In this document: one piece after another, positions 19,215-28,123 of the stretch
Layout: the number at the start of each line of letters is the position of its first letter
How positions within the stretch are numbered: the first letter of the stretch is position 1
Assembly (NCBI RefSeq): GCF_900095695.1
Contig: NZ_FMIQ01000030.1
Span: 1 to 39,663 of the forward strand
DNA: 39,663 nt
Direction of reading: 5' to 3'
Source of the DNA: Hafnia alvei
GTDB lineage: Bacteria; Pseudomonadota; Gammaproteobacteria; Enterobacterales; Enterobacteriaceae
Position numbers and translations under genes: made by a program
Notes under the pieces: generated by a model
The model's input: the letters and a program-made list of their open reading frames with translations, nothing else
What the model was told of the DNA's origin: nothing
Databases searched by the model: none

Positions 19215-20453
19215 ATGAAAATTCTATTGAAGAATGCCAATATTTTTGACGGAAAAAATAATGAGATAAAATCAGGAGATATCATTATTGATGGAAGTTT
19301 TATACAGAGCATAACCAAAAATATAGAAGCAATAGATAAAAATACTCAGGTAATTGACTTGCAAGGTAAGTACGTCATGCCTGGACTTATTGATGCTCAC
19401 GTTCATATTACTGCTAGCCGAATTGATTTAAACCAGGATTATGAATATCCAGGCTATATGTATGCACGTAGCTTCCATTTCCTCAAGAATATGATCAATC
19501 GTGGTTTTACTTCAGTACGCGACGCCGGTGGTGCTGATGTAGGTATTAAAACAGCGGTAGAAGAGGGCGTGGTGTTATCTCCTCGTTTATTTATCAGTGG
19601 TAGAGCACTGTCACAAACAGGAGGACACGGCGACTATCGACACAATTCAAGCGAAATGGTGACCTGTGCATGCAGTCTTTGTACTGGCTCTTCTATTTCG
19701 GTGATATGCGATGGTGTTTCTGCTGTACGCCAAGCCGCCCGAGAACAGTTTAGGATTGGCGCATCGCAAATTAAAATGATGGCCGGTGGAGGAATTTCAT
19801 CGCCAACGGATAAGATCGATAACCTGCAATATTCTGATGAAGAAATTATCGCAATTGTTGATGAAGCGACACGTTTCCACAGCTATGTTATGGCTCACGC
19901 TTACACACCGCAGGCGATTATTCGTTGCGTTAACCTTAGTGTGAAAACAATTGAGCATGGTAATTTATTAGATGCTGAATCTGCGCAAGCTATGTTTAAT
20001 AACAAAGCTTATCTTGTGCCAACGCTATCTATTTACAATGCCTTTATGATGAATAAAGACGATAGTGATTCTGGGATACCTGCGTCTGTTATTGAAAAAT
20101 TAGAAGAAGTGCAGAGCCAAGCAATTAAATCTATTAATTTAGCAAGAAAATATAATGTCAAAGTTGGGCTTGGTACTGATTTATTAGGAGATTATCAAGA
20201 TTTTCAATATGATGAGTTTAAGCTGCGTAGCCAAGTCGAAAGTGCGTTTGATACGTTGCATTCTGCAACCTATGTTAATGCGGAGATCCTGAATATGAAA
20301 GGAAAACTAGGCATTGTCGACGTTCATGCTTTTGCAGATCTTATCGTTCTAGATAATAACCCACTTGAGGATATTTCTGTGTTCTCAGATAAGAAAGATC
20401 AGGTTCTTATGGTTATAAAAAATGGTGATATTGTTAAGAACCTACTTAATTGA
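19215..20453 (+). CDS. Metal-dependent amidohydrolase (prolidase/imidazolonepropionase-like)
   Basis: A 412-residue cytoplasmic amidohydrolase. A small beta-sandwich N-terminus (1-55) leads into a TIM barrel with a complete binuclear metal set: H62 and H64 (DAHVHI), K187 (QIKMMAGGG, the carboxylated lysine), H228 (MAHAY), H248 (IEHGN) and D322 (GLGTDLLG). The TGGHGD motif (135-140) is typical of the COG1228 group that includes Xaa-Pro/Xaa-Arg dipeptidases. A dipeptide or N-acyl amino acid is the likely substrate, but this is inference. There is no signal peptide. The coding sequence is visibly more AT-rich than rep or gppA. It is followed by MarC-like and MarR-like genes on the same strand. 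Confidence 0.85.
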   Translation: MKILLKNANIFDGKNNEIKSGDIIIDGSFIQSITKNIEAIDKNTQVIDLQGKYVMPGLIDAHVHITASRIDLNQDYEYPGYMYARSFHFLKNMINRGFTSVRDAGGADVGIKTAVEEGVVLSPRLFISGRALSQTGGHGDYRHNSSEMVTCACSLCTGSSISVICDGVSAVRQAAREQFRIGASQIKMMAGGGISSPTDKIDNLQYSDEEIIAIVDEATRFHSYVMAHAYTPQAIIRCVNLSVKTIEHGNLLDAESAQAMFNNKAYLVPTLSIYNAFMMNKDDSDSGIPASVIEKLEEVQSQAIKSINLARKYNVKVGLGTDLLGDYQDFQYDEFKLRSQVESAFDTLHSATYVNAEILNMKGKLGIVDVHAFADLIVLDNNPLEDISVFSDKKDQVLMVIKNGDIVKNLLN

Positions 20454-20479
20454 ACTTAATGTTTATATAAAAATTAAGT
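20454..20479 (+). terminator. AT-rich hairpin after amidohydrolase gene
   Basis: ACTTAAT / ATTAAGT arms extendable by three A-T pairs across one mismatch, starting directly at the stop codon. There is little T tail beyond ATTCCTCAATTTT, so this is at best a weak terminator. Confidence 0.35.
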
Positions 20480-20522
20480 ATTCCTCAATTTTACTGTAGC
20501 CACGCTAATCATAAATGATGCT

Positions 20523-20581
20523 CAGTATGTTATATGCTGACTTTGGATATATTTTATTTTTAATAGACATATAACATACTG
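20523..20581. promoter_or_regulatory. 14-bp inverted repeat upstream of marC-like gene
   Basis: Perfect arms CAGTATGTTATATG (20523-20536) and CATATAACATACTG (20568-20581) separated by a 31-nt AT-rich spacer, 26 nt before the MarC-like start. The spacing suits two inverted operator sites or one looped site for the MarR-type regulator encoded two genes downstream, covering the promoter between them. Confidence 0.55.
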
Positions 20582-20607
20582 TCATATTTTAATAAAGGAT
20601 AAGGATA

Positions 20608-21192
20608 ATGCTTTCGCCTTATTTTCATAGTTTATCTTCGTTATTAGTTATTATTAATCCATTAACGATGTTTGCTCTTTTTATTTCTTACACTAGCCAT
20701 ATGACGAATAGTGATGTTTTAGCTATTGGTAAAAAAACAGCATTGGCTGTCGCGATTACTTTGTTGGTTTTTGTTTGGTTTGGCGTTCATATTTTTAGTG
20801 TTTTTGGTATTAATATGGCTGCACGACAATTAGCGGGTGGTTTATCTCTGCTTATAGGCTCTTTAAATGGATTAAATAGTAGCGTTGATTCATGTAACAC
20901 GTTAAAGAATATAGCGATTGTCCCACTCTGTTTTCCTATTATTGCTGGGCCCGCTGCGATTTCTATCGTTATCAGTATGACAACTGAAACCGGGAATAGA
21001 ACCGCAGTAAGTTTTGCATCGTTAACTATTGCATTAATCTTAGGTCTTATGTTTCATTTTGCCGAGCCTATCTGTCAATGGCTTGGGGAAACAACTATGA
21101 ATATAATCAAGAAAGTTTCATACTTGGTTCTTGCCTGTATCGGCGCCAAACTTATGATGACAGGTTTTGTTTTCTACTTTCTTAGAGCATAG
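20608..21192 (+). CDS. MarC family inner-membrane protein
   Basis: A 194-residue membrane protein with about six hydrophobic segments. The N-terminal LLVIINPLTMFALFISYT and central PLCFPIIAGPAAISIVI match the two half-repeats of the MarC (UPF0056) family. MarC was once tied to multidrug resistance, but that role was not upheld; some distant relatives have been linked to amino-acid transport, so substrate is open. The ribosome site AAGGATAAGG precedes ATG 20608. It is 8 nt upstream of the MarR gene. AT-rich like its neighbours. Confidence 0.85.
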   Translation: MLSPYFHSLSSLLVIINPLTMFALFISYTSHMTNSDVLAIGKKTALAVAITLLVFVWFGVHIFSVFGINMAARQLAGGLSLLIGSLNGLNSSVDSCNTLKNIAIVPLCFPIIAGPAAISIVISMTTETGNRTAVSFASLTIALILGLMFHFAEPICQWLGETTMNIIKKVSYLVLACIGAKLMMTGFVFYFLRA

Positions 21193-21200
21193 GAGATAAT

Positions 21201-21632
21201 GTGAGGAAAGACTATGGCATATTGACTGACCTATTGCGTGAGAACCATACGCAATGGCAACAGCTACTTGAGCCGATTTTAAATGAGCTCGGGGTGACTT
21301 TTGTGGATCGCATTATTCTTGATCAGCTAGCAAAGAGTGGCAGCATTTCAAAAAATGAGCTGGCAAAATTGTTGGATACAATGCACCAAAATTTGACTCG
21401 CTCCATTGGGCGACTCGAGCAACAAGGATTGCTAGTGAGTCAAAAGTCAGAGTCTGATATGCGGCAGGTTCAGCTTGATATCACTCCAAAGGGTGAAAAC
21501 ATAAACAGCATTATTAATACAAAAATTAATGAGTGCTGGAATACAATTTTCAGCGATGTTTCCAACGAAAATATTGAGCAGTTAACCTCAATGTTGACTC
21601 TCATTAAAAATAAGCTTGCCGAGATTGGGTAG
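21201..21632 (+). CDS. MarR-family transcriptional regulator
   Basis: A 143-residue winged-helix protein. The recognition region is SISKNELAKLLDTMHQNLTR, followed by IGRLEQQGLLVSQ and the wing SESDMRQVQLDITPKG, the standard MarR pattern (DxRxxxVxLTxxG). The start is GTG at 21201 with AGGAGA 5 nt upstream; the nearby ATG is followed at once by a stop. It sits at the end of the amidohydrolase-MarC cluster and probably autoregulates it, with the inverted repeat at 20523-20581 as candidate operator. The ligand is unknown. Confidence 0.88.
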   Translation: MRKDYGILTDLLRENHTQWQQLLEPILNELGVTFVDRIILDQLAKSGSISKNELAKLLDTMHQNLTRSIGRLEQQGLLVSQKSESDMRQVQLDITPKGENINSIINTKINECWNTIFSDVSNENIEQLTSMLTLIKNKLAEIG

Positions 21633-21660
21633 GTTTGTGCGTTAGCGGTTTTGGAGCTCA

Positions 21661-21704
21661 CCTATAAAATAAAGGCTCTCAAAGCTTGATCGCTTAAAGA
21701 GCCT
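21661..21704 (-). terminator. Terminator downstream of gppA
   Basis: Arms AGGCTCT / AGAGCCT with a second inner AAGC / GCTT pairing across a mismatch. On the minus strand it is followed by TTTATTTTAT, making it a Rho-independent terminator for the rhlB-gppA transcript. It may also stop the convergent MarR transcript. Confidence 0.75.
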
Positions 21705-21729
21705 CAGTATCGCCATTGTACATTCAATG

Positions 21730-23223
21730 TTACTCAATCTCTTCCACGAGTAGAGTCCAATGGACATAGCTTTGCCACAGGCTTTCCTGATGCAGGTTTT
21801 CGGCTCTCAGAGGATGGGCATGTAGCCAACCCGCAGGGAGGACGAGGTGTAATGTATCGCCTTCGGCCTTGAGGTTCAAAAGTGGCATCGTGTCGTCGCG
21901 GCGACGGCTGGCAAAGATGATCGCCAAGCGTAGAATGCGACATAGCCGTTGTGCAATGTCCTGTGGGACAGCATTTTGCTGGTTGAGTGCCTGCATATCT
22001 AGTGTGCCGGTTTGATTTTGCAGCAGAGCAGCCAGAAGTTTCTTTTGTGCAGGCGTGAAACCCGGCAAGTCGATATTGCGGATGAGATAGGCGGCATGCT
22101 GCGTTGACTGTTTAAAATCAACGCTTAAACCAACTTCATGCAGCAGACATGCCCAGTGCAATAATTCTGCGCTACGGCTATCAATTGGCCAGACTTTGGA
22201 CAATTGCAGAACAAAATTTTCAGCTAACAGGCTAACACGTTCTGCTTGTTCAATATCAAGCAGGTAGCGTCGTTGGATATTACGGATAGTACGAGCTCGG
22301 ATATCTTGCTCTGCCGGTAGATCCAACATGCCATACACTAATCCTTCGCGGAGTGCGCCGCCGGATAACGTCATACTTTCGATATCCAGCGTTTCAAAAA
22401 TCGCGATCAAAATAGATAATCCACTCGGGAAAACCAGCGCACGTTCTAGCGTAAGGCCATCAATTTCAAGCTCTTCGAGTTTCCCACATTGGATCGCGCG
22501 TTGACGCATTTGCAGCAGTTTTTTCAGGGTGATACGTTCATCCATTCCCTGGGCAACCATGATTTCTTGCAGCGCTTGAACGGTGCCTGATGCTCCAACA
22601 CAAATCTGCCAGCCGTGCTGCTTTAGGCTATCGGCTATCGGTAAAATCATTTCGTGTGCGGCAGATCCCGCACGGTCGAAATTTTCCTGCGATAGGTTGC
22701 GATCGCTAAAATAGCGCTCAAGCCATGTCACACAGCCCATAGGCAAACTGTGAAGAACATCTGCCGTTGCGCCTTTGCCGGCTGCTAACTCGGTACTGCC
22801 GCCGCCGATATCGACAACTAAACGTTGTGCAGAACCACCAGTGGTATGTGCCACACCTTGATAAATCAGGCGAGCTTCTTCTTCCCCGCTGATCACCTGC
22901 ACTGGGCGGCCAAGGATTTCTTCTGCTTGGGTGATGAACTGCTGCGCATTTTTTGCAATACGCAGCGTCGCAGTTGCTACCACCCTGATTTGTTCACGCG
23001 GAATGTCCTGCAAACGCTCAGAGAACAAACGTAGGCATTGCCAACCACGCTGCATCGCTTCGTCAGAGAGCATATTCTCGCTGTCTAAACCTGCAGCTAA
23101 ACGTACCTTGCGCTTAATTCGGGCGAGTACCTGAATACTCCCCGCCACCTCACGCACAACCAGCATATGAAAGCTGTTAGAACCAAGATCAATAGCGGCA
23201 TACAATGAGGCGGAGCTGCGCAT
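21730..23223 (-). CDS. gppA: Guanosine-5'-triphosphate,3'-diphosphate pyrophosphatase
   Basis: Ppx/GppA phosphatase that converts pppGpp to ppGpp in the stringent response and also degrades polyphosphate. It has 497 residues (E. coli 494). The actin-like ATPase fold shows [14 protein letters not shown] near the N-terminus, [11 protein letters not shown] and [11 protein letters not shown], then [10 protein letters not shown]; an HD-like helical C-terminus follows ([12 protein letters not shown]). It lies 6 nt after rhlB, so the two are cotranscribed as in E. coli. Confidence 0.96.
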   Translation of the reverse strand: MRSSASLYAAIDLGSNSFHMLVVREVAGSIQVLARIKRKVRLAAGLDSENMLSDEAMQRGWQCLRLFSERLQDIPREQIRVVATATLRIAKNAQQFITQAEEILGRPVQVISGEEEARLIYQGVAHTTGGSAQRLVVDIGGGSTELAAGKGATADVLHSLPMGCVTWLERYFSDRNLSQENFDRAGSAAHEMILPIADSLKQHGWQICVGASGTVQALQEIMVAQGMDERITLKKLLQMRQRAIQCGKLEELEIDGLTLERALVFPSGLSILIAIFETLDIESMTLSGGALREGLVYGMLDLPAEQDIRARTIRNIQRRYLLDIEQAERVSLLAENFVLQLSKVWPIDSRSAELLHWACLLHEVGLSVDFKQSTQHAAYLIRNIDLPGFTPAQKKLLAALLQNQTGTLDMQALNQQNAVPQDIAQRLCRILRLAIIFASRRRDDTMPLLNLKAEGDTLHLVLPAGWLHAHPLRAENLHQESLWQSYVHWTLLVEEIE

Positions 23224-23229
23224 AAATAA

Positions 23230-24519
23230 TTAACTCGTACGTTTACGGCTTTGACGCATCGAACCGTTGTTACGGCGCGGGCCTGAACTACGGCGTTGGC
23301 CGTTGTTACTCCGAGGGCGAGTTAATCGCTTCGGTGCAGGTAAATCTGTCAGCAACGCATCGCTGTTATACTTACTTACCGGAATTGAATGTTCAATATA
23401 GGTTTCAATTGCCGGTAAATTTAATACGTATTCTTCACACGCCAGCGTGATGGAATAACCGCTTTCCCCAGCACGACCCGTACGACCAATACGGTGAACG
23501 TAGTCTTCACAGTCATCAGGTAAGTCGTAGTTAAAGACGTGTGTGACCAGTGGAATATGTAGTCCACGTGCAGCAACGTCGGTCGCAACCAGAATGTCTA
23601 GATTGCCTTTGGTGAAATCATCAAGAATACGCAGGCGTTTTTTCTGCGCTACATCACCGGTTAGCAAACCAACGCGATGTCCGTCTGCGGCTAAGTGGCC
23701 CCAGATGTCTTCACAGCGGTGTTTGGTATTGGCGAAAATAATGCAGCGATCTGGCCACTCTTCTTCTATCAGCGTTTGTAGCAAACGCATTTTTTCTTCA
23801 TTAGAAGGATAGAACAGCTCTTCTTTAATACGGTGACCCGTTTTTTGTTCTGGCTCGACTTCAATATATTCGGCGTTGTTCATGTGCTCGAAAGCCAGTT
23901 CACGCACGCGGTATGACAGCGTGGCTGAGAACATCATATTGAGGCGCTGATTGGTCGCAGGCATGCGACGGAATAGCCAGCGGATATCTTTGATAAAGCC
24001 CAGATCAAACATACGATCGGCTTCATCAAGAACGACTACCTGAATACAGGCTAGGTCGATATGGCCCTGTTTCGCATAGTCGATAAGACGACCGGTAGTA
24101 CCGATCAGGATATCAACACCGCTTTCGAGCACTTTAAGCTGTTTATCATAGCCGTCACCGCCGTAAGCCAAGCCTAATTTTAGACCGGTTTCATGCGCTA
24201 AAGCTTCAGCATCGGAGTGGATCTGAACGGCTAACTCACGTGTCGGAGCCATAATCAGCGCTCTTGGCTGATTGGTTTTACGGTTCTCTGCGGCAGGATG
24301 AGTAAGTAAATAATGGAAAGTTGACGCTAAAAAAGCCAGCGTCTTACCGGTGCCTGTTTGCGCCTGACCTGCAACATCACGCCCATTCACTGTCAGGGGC
24401 AATGCGAGTGCCTGAATAGGCGTGCAGTTATGAAAGCCTTTAGATTCAAGGGCTTTGACCACCGTAGGGTGCAGGGCGAAGTCGGCGAACTTCTGTTCAG
24501 TTAAGTGTGTTTTGCTCAT
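23230..24519 (-). CDS. rhlB: DEAD-box RNA helicase RhlB
   Basis: ATP-dependent RNA helicase of the RNA degradosome, where it unwinds mRNA for PNPase through contact with RNase E. It has 429 residues. A Q-motif (CTPIQ) is followed by AQTGTGKT at 53-60, PTRELA, DEAD at 165-168, SAT at 198-200, [13 protein letters not shown] and [12 protein letters not shown], ending in a basic Arg/Asn/Ser-rich tail that likely binds RNA. It is divergent from trxA. Confidence 0.96.
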   Translation of the reverse strand: MSKTHLTEQKFADFALHPTVVKALESKGFHNCTPIQALALPLTVNGRDVAGQAQTGTGKTLAFLASTFHYLLTHPAAENRKTNQPRALIMAPTRELAVQIHSDAEALAHETGLKLGLAYGGDGYDKQLKVLESGVDILIGTTGRLIDYAKQGHIDLACIQVVVLDEADRMFDLGFIKDIRWLFRRMPATNQRLNMMFSATLSYRVRELAFEHMNNAEYIEVEPEQKTGHRIKEELFYPSNEEKMRLLQTLIEEEWPDRCIIFANTKHRCEDIWGHLAADGHRVGLLTGDVAQKKRLRILDDFTKGNLDILVATDVAARGLHIPLVTHVFNYDLPDDCEDYVHRIGRTGRAGESGYSITLACEEYVLNLPAIETYIEHSIPVSKYNSDALLTDLPAPKRLTRPRSNNGQRRSSGPRRNNGSMRQSRKRTS

Positions 24520-24687
24520 AGTGTCGTAGAATAACAGTTAACGCTATGTTCACGAAAGACGTTCACGAAAGTATTGCTTTACGAACGCGTATCCGTTGAA
24601 ATAAAGTCAACCCTTTATTGGAAGGTGATCGGTCTAGTAGGTTAAGATTATACCAATAAAGGCAGACTTAATCCTGTGGAGTAGAAC

Positions 24688-25014
24688 ATGAGCGATAAAA
24701 TTGTTCACCTGAGTGACAATAGCTTTGATACCGATGTATTGAAAGCTGAAGGCCCGATTCTGGTTGATTTCTGGGCAGAATGGTGCGGTCCATGCAAGAT
24801 GATTGCTCCGATTTTGGATGAAATCGCGACTGAATACGAAGGCAAGTTGACCATTGCTAAACTGAACATCGATGAAAACCCGGCTACGGCGCCGAAGTTT
24901 GGTATCCGCGGTATTCCAACCCTGTTGCTGTTTAAAAACGGTGCAGTGGCTGCAACCAAGGTCGGCGCTTTGTCTAAGACTCAATTGAAAGAGTTCTTGG
25001 ACGCGAATCTGTAA
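24688..25014 (+). CDS. trxA: Thioredoxin 1
   Basis: A 108-residue cytoplasmic thioredoxin with active site WCGPCK (C33, C36) and the cis-proline loop [14 protein letters not shown]. It is nearly identical to E. coli TrxA. It reduces protein disulfides, including ribonucleotide reductase, using electrons from thioredoxin reductase. The ribosome site GGAG lies 7 nt before the ATG. It precedes rho in the same order as E. coli. Confidence 0.98.
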   Translation: MSDKIVHLSDNSFDTDVLKAEGPILVDFWAEWCGPCKMIAPILDEIATEYEGKLTIAKLNIDENPATAPKFGIRGIPTLLLFKNGAVAATKVGALSKTQLKEFLDANL

Positions 25015-25015
25015 T

Positions 25016-25039
25016 CATCATAATGCGTTCTTTATGATG
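25016..25039 (+). terminator. AT-rich hairpin after trxA
   Basis: Perfect 8-bp stem CATCATAA / TTATGATG beginning one nt after the trxA stop and followed by TTGTTT. It is a weak but plausible trxA terminator. Confidence 0.5.
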
Positions 25040-25045
25040 TTGTTT

Positions 25046-25077
25046 AGCGGTTAGTCGTTTTCTTGCGACTGACCGCT
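25046..25077 (+). other. Hairpin in trxA-rho intergenic region
   Basis: Twelve-bp stem AGCGGTTAGTCG / CGACTGACCGCT with one G-U pair and an 8-nt loop, and no T tail. It is part of the 446-nt gap between trxA and rho. In E. coli the rho leader is subject to autogenous Rho attenuation, so structured leader RNA is expected, but I cannot tell whether this hairpin lies inside the rho transcript. Confidence 0.45.
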
Positions 25078-25294
25078 AGACGTCCGCGAATAAGCGTGTT
25101 AAGTTTAATCGCACTGCAATACAGTACATACCTGTAGTTTGAATCATAAAGTTAGAATCTAAGTTTTATTCTGTTTTGAGACCTCTGTGTTTTAACCCCA
25201 TAGTGTGGCTTTTCCAAAGTATTGCGGCCATCACTGCAGGGGAGCAGCAAGCTAAAACATAGGTTTTAAACCGTACGGCACCTTCATATCATCA

Positions 25295-25375
25295 ATGAGT
25301 ACACGCGAATTGGATCTGCAATCTTTTCTCATGTGTGCGATTTATCCGCGCTGTAATCCACATCGGGTGTTATGA
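25295..25375 (+). other. Possible rho leader ORF 1 (26 codons)
   Basis: Small ORF beginning [11 protein letters not shown] and ending 85 nt before rho. This is roughly the place of the E. coli rho leader peptide gene rhoL, although I see no convincing similarity. It has no clear ribosome site. Its stop overlaps the next small ORF start (ATGA). Confidence 0.3.
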
Positions 25376-25464
25376 AAGTCCACAAACAGGCATGGATGAC
25401 CCCTGTCATACCATTCACAATACGTTCGAGATATACCCCGAGTTTAAAGAACCCACCATTATGA
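25372..25464 (+). other. Possible rho leader ORF 2 (30 codons)
   Basis: Small basic ORF beginning [14 protein letters not shown]. Its start overlaps the previous small ORF (ATGA), and its stop overlaps the rho start codon in the same way. Such end-to-end overlaps suggest translational coupling into rho, but only a weak CGGG ribosome site precedes it, so chance remains possible. Confidence 0.35.
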
Positions 25465-26720
25465 ATCTTACCGAATTAAAGAACACGCCGGTTTCAGAGC
25501 TAATCACTCTTGGCGAAAACATGGGCTTAGAGAATCTGGCCCGTATGCGTAAACAGGACATCATTTTTGCAATCCTGAAACAACATGCAAAAAGCGGCGA
25601 AGACATCTTCGGTGACGGGGTGCTAGAAATATTGCAGGACGGATTTGGTTTCCTCCGTTCTGGTGATAGTTCCTACCTTGCTGGCCCTGATGATATCTAC
25701 GTTTCTCCAAGTCAAATCCGTCGCTTTAACCTTCGCACTGGCGATACTATTTCCGGTAAAATTCGTCCACCGAAAGAAGGTGAGCGCTATTTTGCCCTGT
25801 TGAAAGTTAACGAAGTTAACTACGACAAACCTGAAAACGCCCGCAGCAAAATCCTGTTCGAAAACCTTACACCTCTACATGCAAACTCTCGCCTTCGTAT
25901 GGAACGCGGCAACGGTTCTACCGAGGATTTGACTGCGCGCGTGTTGGATCTGGCATCTCCTATTGGCCGCGGCCAGCGTGGCCTCATCGTGGCACCGCCG
26001 AAAGCGGGTAAAACCATGCTGCTGCAAAACATCGCACAAAGCATCGCCTACAACCATCCAGATTGTACGTTGATGGTTCTGCTGATTGATGAGCGTCCAG
26101 AAGAAGTAACCGAAATGCAGCGTTTGGTTAAAGGTGAAGTTATTGCTTCTACCTTTGACGAACCAGCATCTCGCCACGTTCAGGTTGCTGAAATGGTTAT
26201 CGAGAAGGCGAAACGCCTAGTTGAGCATAAGAAGGACGTGATCATCCTGCTTGACTCCATTACTCGTCTGGCTCGTGCTTATAACACCGTGGTTCCAGCA
26301 TCAGGCAAAGTACTGACTGGTGGTGTGGATGCGAACGCTCTGCACCGTCCAAAACGTTTCTTCGGTGCTGCACGTAACGTAGAAGAGGGCGGTAGCCTGA
26401 CCATTATCGCCACCGCGCTGGTAGATACCGGTTCTAAAATGGATGAAGTTATCTATGAAGAATTTAAAGGTACCGGCAACATGGAACTGCACCTTTCTCG
26501 CAAAATTGCAGAAAAACGCGTATTCCCAGCGATCGACTACAATCGCTCTGGTACGCGTAAAGAAGAGCTTCTGACCACATCAGAAGAGCTGCAGAAAATG
26601 TGGATCCTACGCAAGATTATTCACCCAATGGGCGAAATTGATGCGATGGAGTTCCTCATCAATAAACTTGCGATGACGAAAACGAACGACGATTTCTTCG
26701 ATATGATGAAGCGCTCTTAA
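25461..26720 (+). CDS. rho: Transcription termination factor Rho
   Basis: Hexameric RNA-dependent ATPase/translocase ending untranslated transcripts. It has 419 residues, identical in length to E. coli Rho. The N-terminal RNA-binding domain ([23 protein letters not shown] cold-shock fold, about 48-118) precedes the RecA-like motor with Walker A APPKAGKT, Walker [17 protein letters not shown] and the Q/R loops (GGVDANAL). Start 25461 matches the universal enterobacterial N-terminus; the frame is open 42 codons upstream but that is leader. Autoregulation through the long leader is expected from E. coli. Confidence 0.98.
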   Translation: MNLTELKNTPVSELITLGENMGLENLARMRKQDIIFAILKQHAKSGEDIFGDGVLEILQDGFGFLRSGDSSYLAGPDDIYVSPSQIRRFNLRTGDTISGKIRPPKEGERYFALLKVNEVNYDKPENARSKILFENLTPLHANSRLRMERGNGSTEDLTARVLDLASPIGRGQRGLIVAPPKAGKTMLLQNIAQSIAYNHPDCTLMVLLIDERPEEVTEMQRLVKGEVIASTFDEPASRHVQVAEMVIEKAKRLVEHKKDVIILLDSITRLARAYNTVVPASGKVLTGGVDANALHRPKRFFGAARNVEEGGSLTIIATALVDTGSKMDEVIYEEFKGTGNMELHLSRKIAEKRVFPAIDYNRSGTRKEELLTTSEELQKMWILRKIIHPMGEIDAMEFLINKLAMTKTNDDFFDMMKRS

Positions 26721-26739
26721 TTTTCAGAAAACTCGGGGA

Positions 26740-26770
26740 AACGCCATGTTAGAGATAACATGGCGTTTTT
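26740..26770 (+). terminator. rho terminator
   Basis: Perfect 12-bp stem AACGCCATGTTA / TAACATGGCGTT with GAGA loop and T-rich tail, 19 nt after the rho stop. The ECA operon therefore needs its own promoter in the remaining roughly 230 nt before wecA, where I see no clear consensus pair. Confidence 0.92.
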
Positions 26771-27001
26771 CTCATTTAGCGGATACGCTTGTTCACTAAA
26801 ATAGGTGTTAGTACACTAAGCGCCGCGATGATGGCGTCTATTCTTCTTAATGCTTGATTGCATCACGTTAGGTCTGCAATTCAAGTGTTATCGCATGGGA
26901 ATTGCATGTGTGACGGTGTACTATCCATCGATACCAAATTTTATGGCATTGTTTAGCAAACTAATTCTTTTGTTAGCAATAAACACAGAGAGCAGTTAAC
27001 C

Positions 27002-28096
27002 GTGAATTTACTCGATATGAGTATGAGCCTTTTCCTTATTTTCCTATTTTCATTTGCGTTCTTGTTTTTTGCTCGAAAAGTCGCAAAAAAAGTAGGATTA
27101 GTTGATAAGCCTAACTATCGCAAACGCCATCAGGGGTTAATTCCTTTGGTCGGTGGTATTTCTGTTTATGCGGGCATCTGTTTTACTTTCCTCTTTTTTC
27201 AGCCTTACATACCCCACGCTAAACTCTATCTAATTTGCGCCGGTATTTTGGTGTTTGTAGGGGCTTTGGATGATCGCTTCGATATCAGCGTGAAATTCCG
27301 AGCCACGGTTCAAGCGCTGATTGCTGTGGCAATGATGGTGTATGGCGGGTTGTATCTCATGACGCTCGGCCATGTGCTAGGCCCTTGGGAATTAAACCTT
27401 GGGCCGTTTGGTTATGTTGTTACGCTGTTTGCTGTATGGGCTGCGATCAATGCATTTAATATGGTTGATGGGATTGACGGTTTGCTGGGGGGCTTATCCT
27501 GCGTGACCTTTGGCGCGATGGGGATTTTGCTTTTTCAGGATCATCAAGGCGATCTGGCTCTGTGGTGTTTTGCCATTATTGCGGCGATTTTGCCTTATAT
27601 CGTGTTAAACCTCGGTATTTTAGGGCGTCGGTATAAAGTTTTCATGGGTGATGCAGGTAGCACCTTAATAGGCTTTACGGTGATTTGGATCCTGCTGCAA
27701 AGCACACAAGGTAAATCGCATCCGATGAACCCAGTGACTGCGCTGTGGATGATTGCGATCCCGCTGATGGATATGATTGCCATCATGTATCGTCGACTTC
27801 GCAAAGGCATGAGTCCCTTCTCTCCAGATCGACAGCATATCCACCACTTAATTATGCGTGCCGGTTTTACTTCTCGTCAGGCTTTCGTTCTTATTACCGC
27901 TGCTGCTGCACTTTTAGCTGCCATTGGTGTTTGGGGAGAAAGACTACCGTTTATGCCTGAATGGGGAATGTTGGCATTATTCTTGCTTGCATTTTTCATG
28001 TACGGGTATTGTATTAAACGCGCGTGGCGTGTTGCTCGTTATATAAAGCGTATGAAGCGACGACTCCGTAACGCAGCACAGCGCAAAAAAGCTTAA
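27002..28096 (+). CDS. wecA: UDP-GlcNAc:undecaprenyl-phosphate GlcNAc-1-P transferase
   Basis: Polytopic membrane enzyme that starts ECA (and many O-antigen) syntheses by moving GlcNAc-1-P to undecaprenyl phosphate. It has 364 residues (E. coli 367) with about 11 membrane segments. Conserved cytoplasmic motifs are LVDKPNYRKRH, the DDRFD aspartates, NMVDGIDGLLGG, GDAGST and the DRQHIHHL histidine loop. The start is GTG at 27002, aligning with E. coli MNLL; GAGAG lies about 9 nt upstream. The C-terminus is strongly basic. First gene of the ECA block. Confidence 0.97.
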   Translation: MNLLDMSMSLFLIFLFSFAFLFFARKVAKKVGLVDKPNYRKRHQGLIPLVGGISVYAGICFTFLFFQPYIPHAKLYLICAGILVFVGALDDRFDISVKFRATVQALIAVAMMVYGGLYLMTLGHVLGPWELNLGPFGYVVTLFAVWAAINAFNMVDGIDGLLGGLSCVTFGAMGILLFQDHQGDLALWCFAIIAAILPYIVLNLGILGRRYKVFMGDAGSTLIGFTVIWILLQSTQGKSHPMNPVTALWMIAIPLMDMIAIMYRRLRKGMSPFSPDRQHIHHLIMRAGFTSRQAFVLITAAAALLAAIGVWGERLPFMPEWGMLALFLLAFFMYGYCIKRAWRVARYIKRMKRRLRNAAQRKKA

Positions 28097-28123
28097 CCTG
28101 ATGTAGTGATGGGTATTGAAACA

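Noticed and set aside
25335-25460. 42-codon N-terminal extension of Rho
   Set aside because: Rho begins at MNLTELKN in all enterobacteria I know; the extension has no standard start with a ribosome site.
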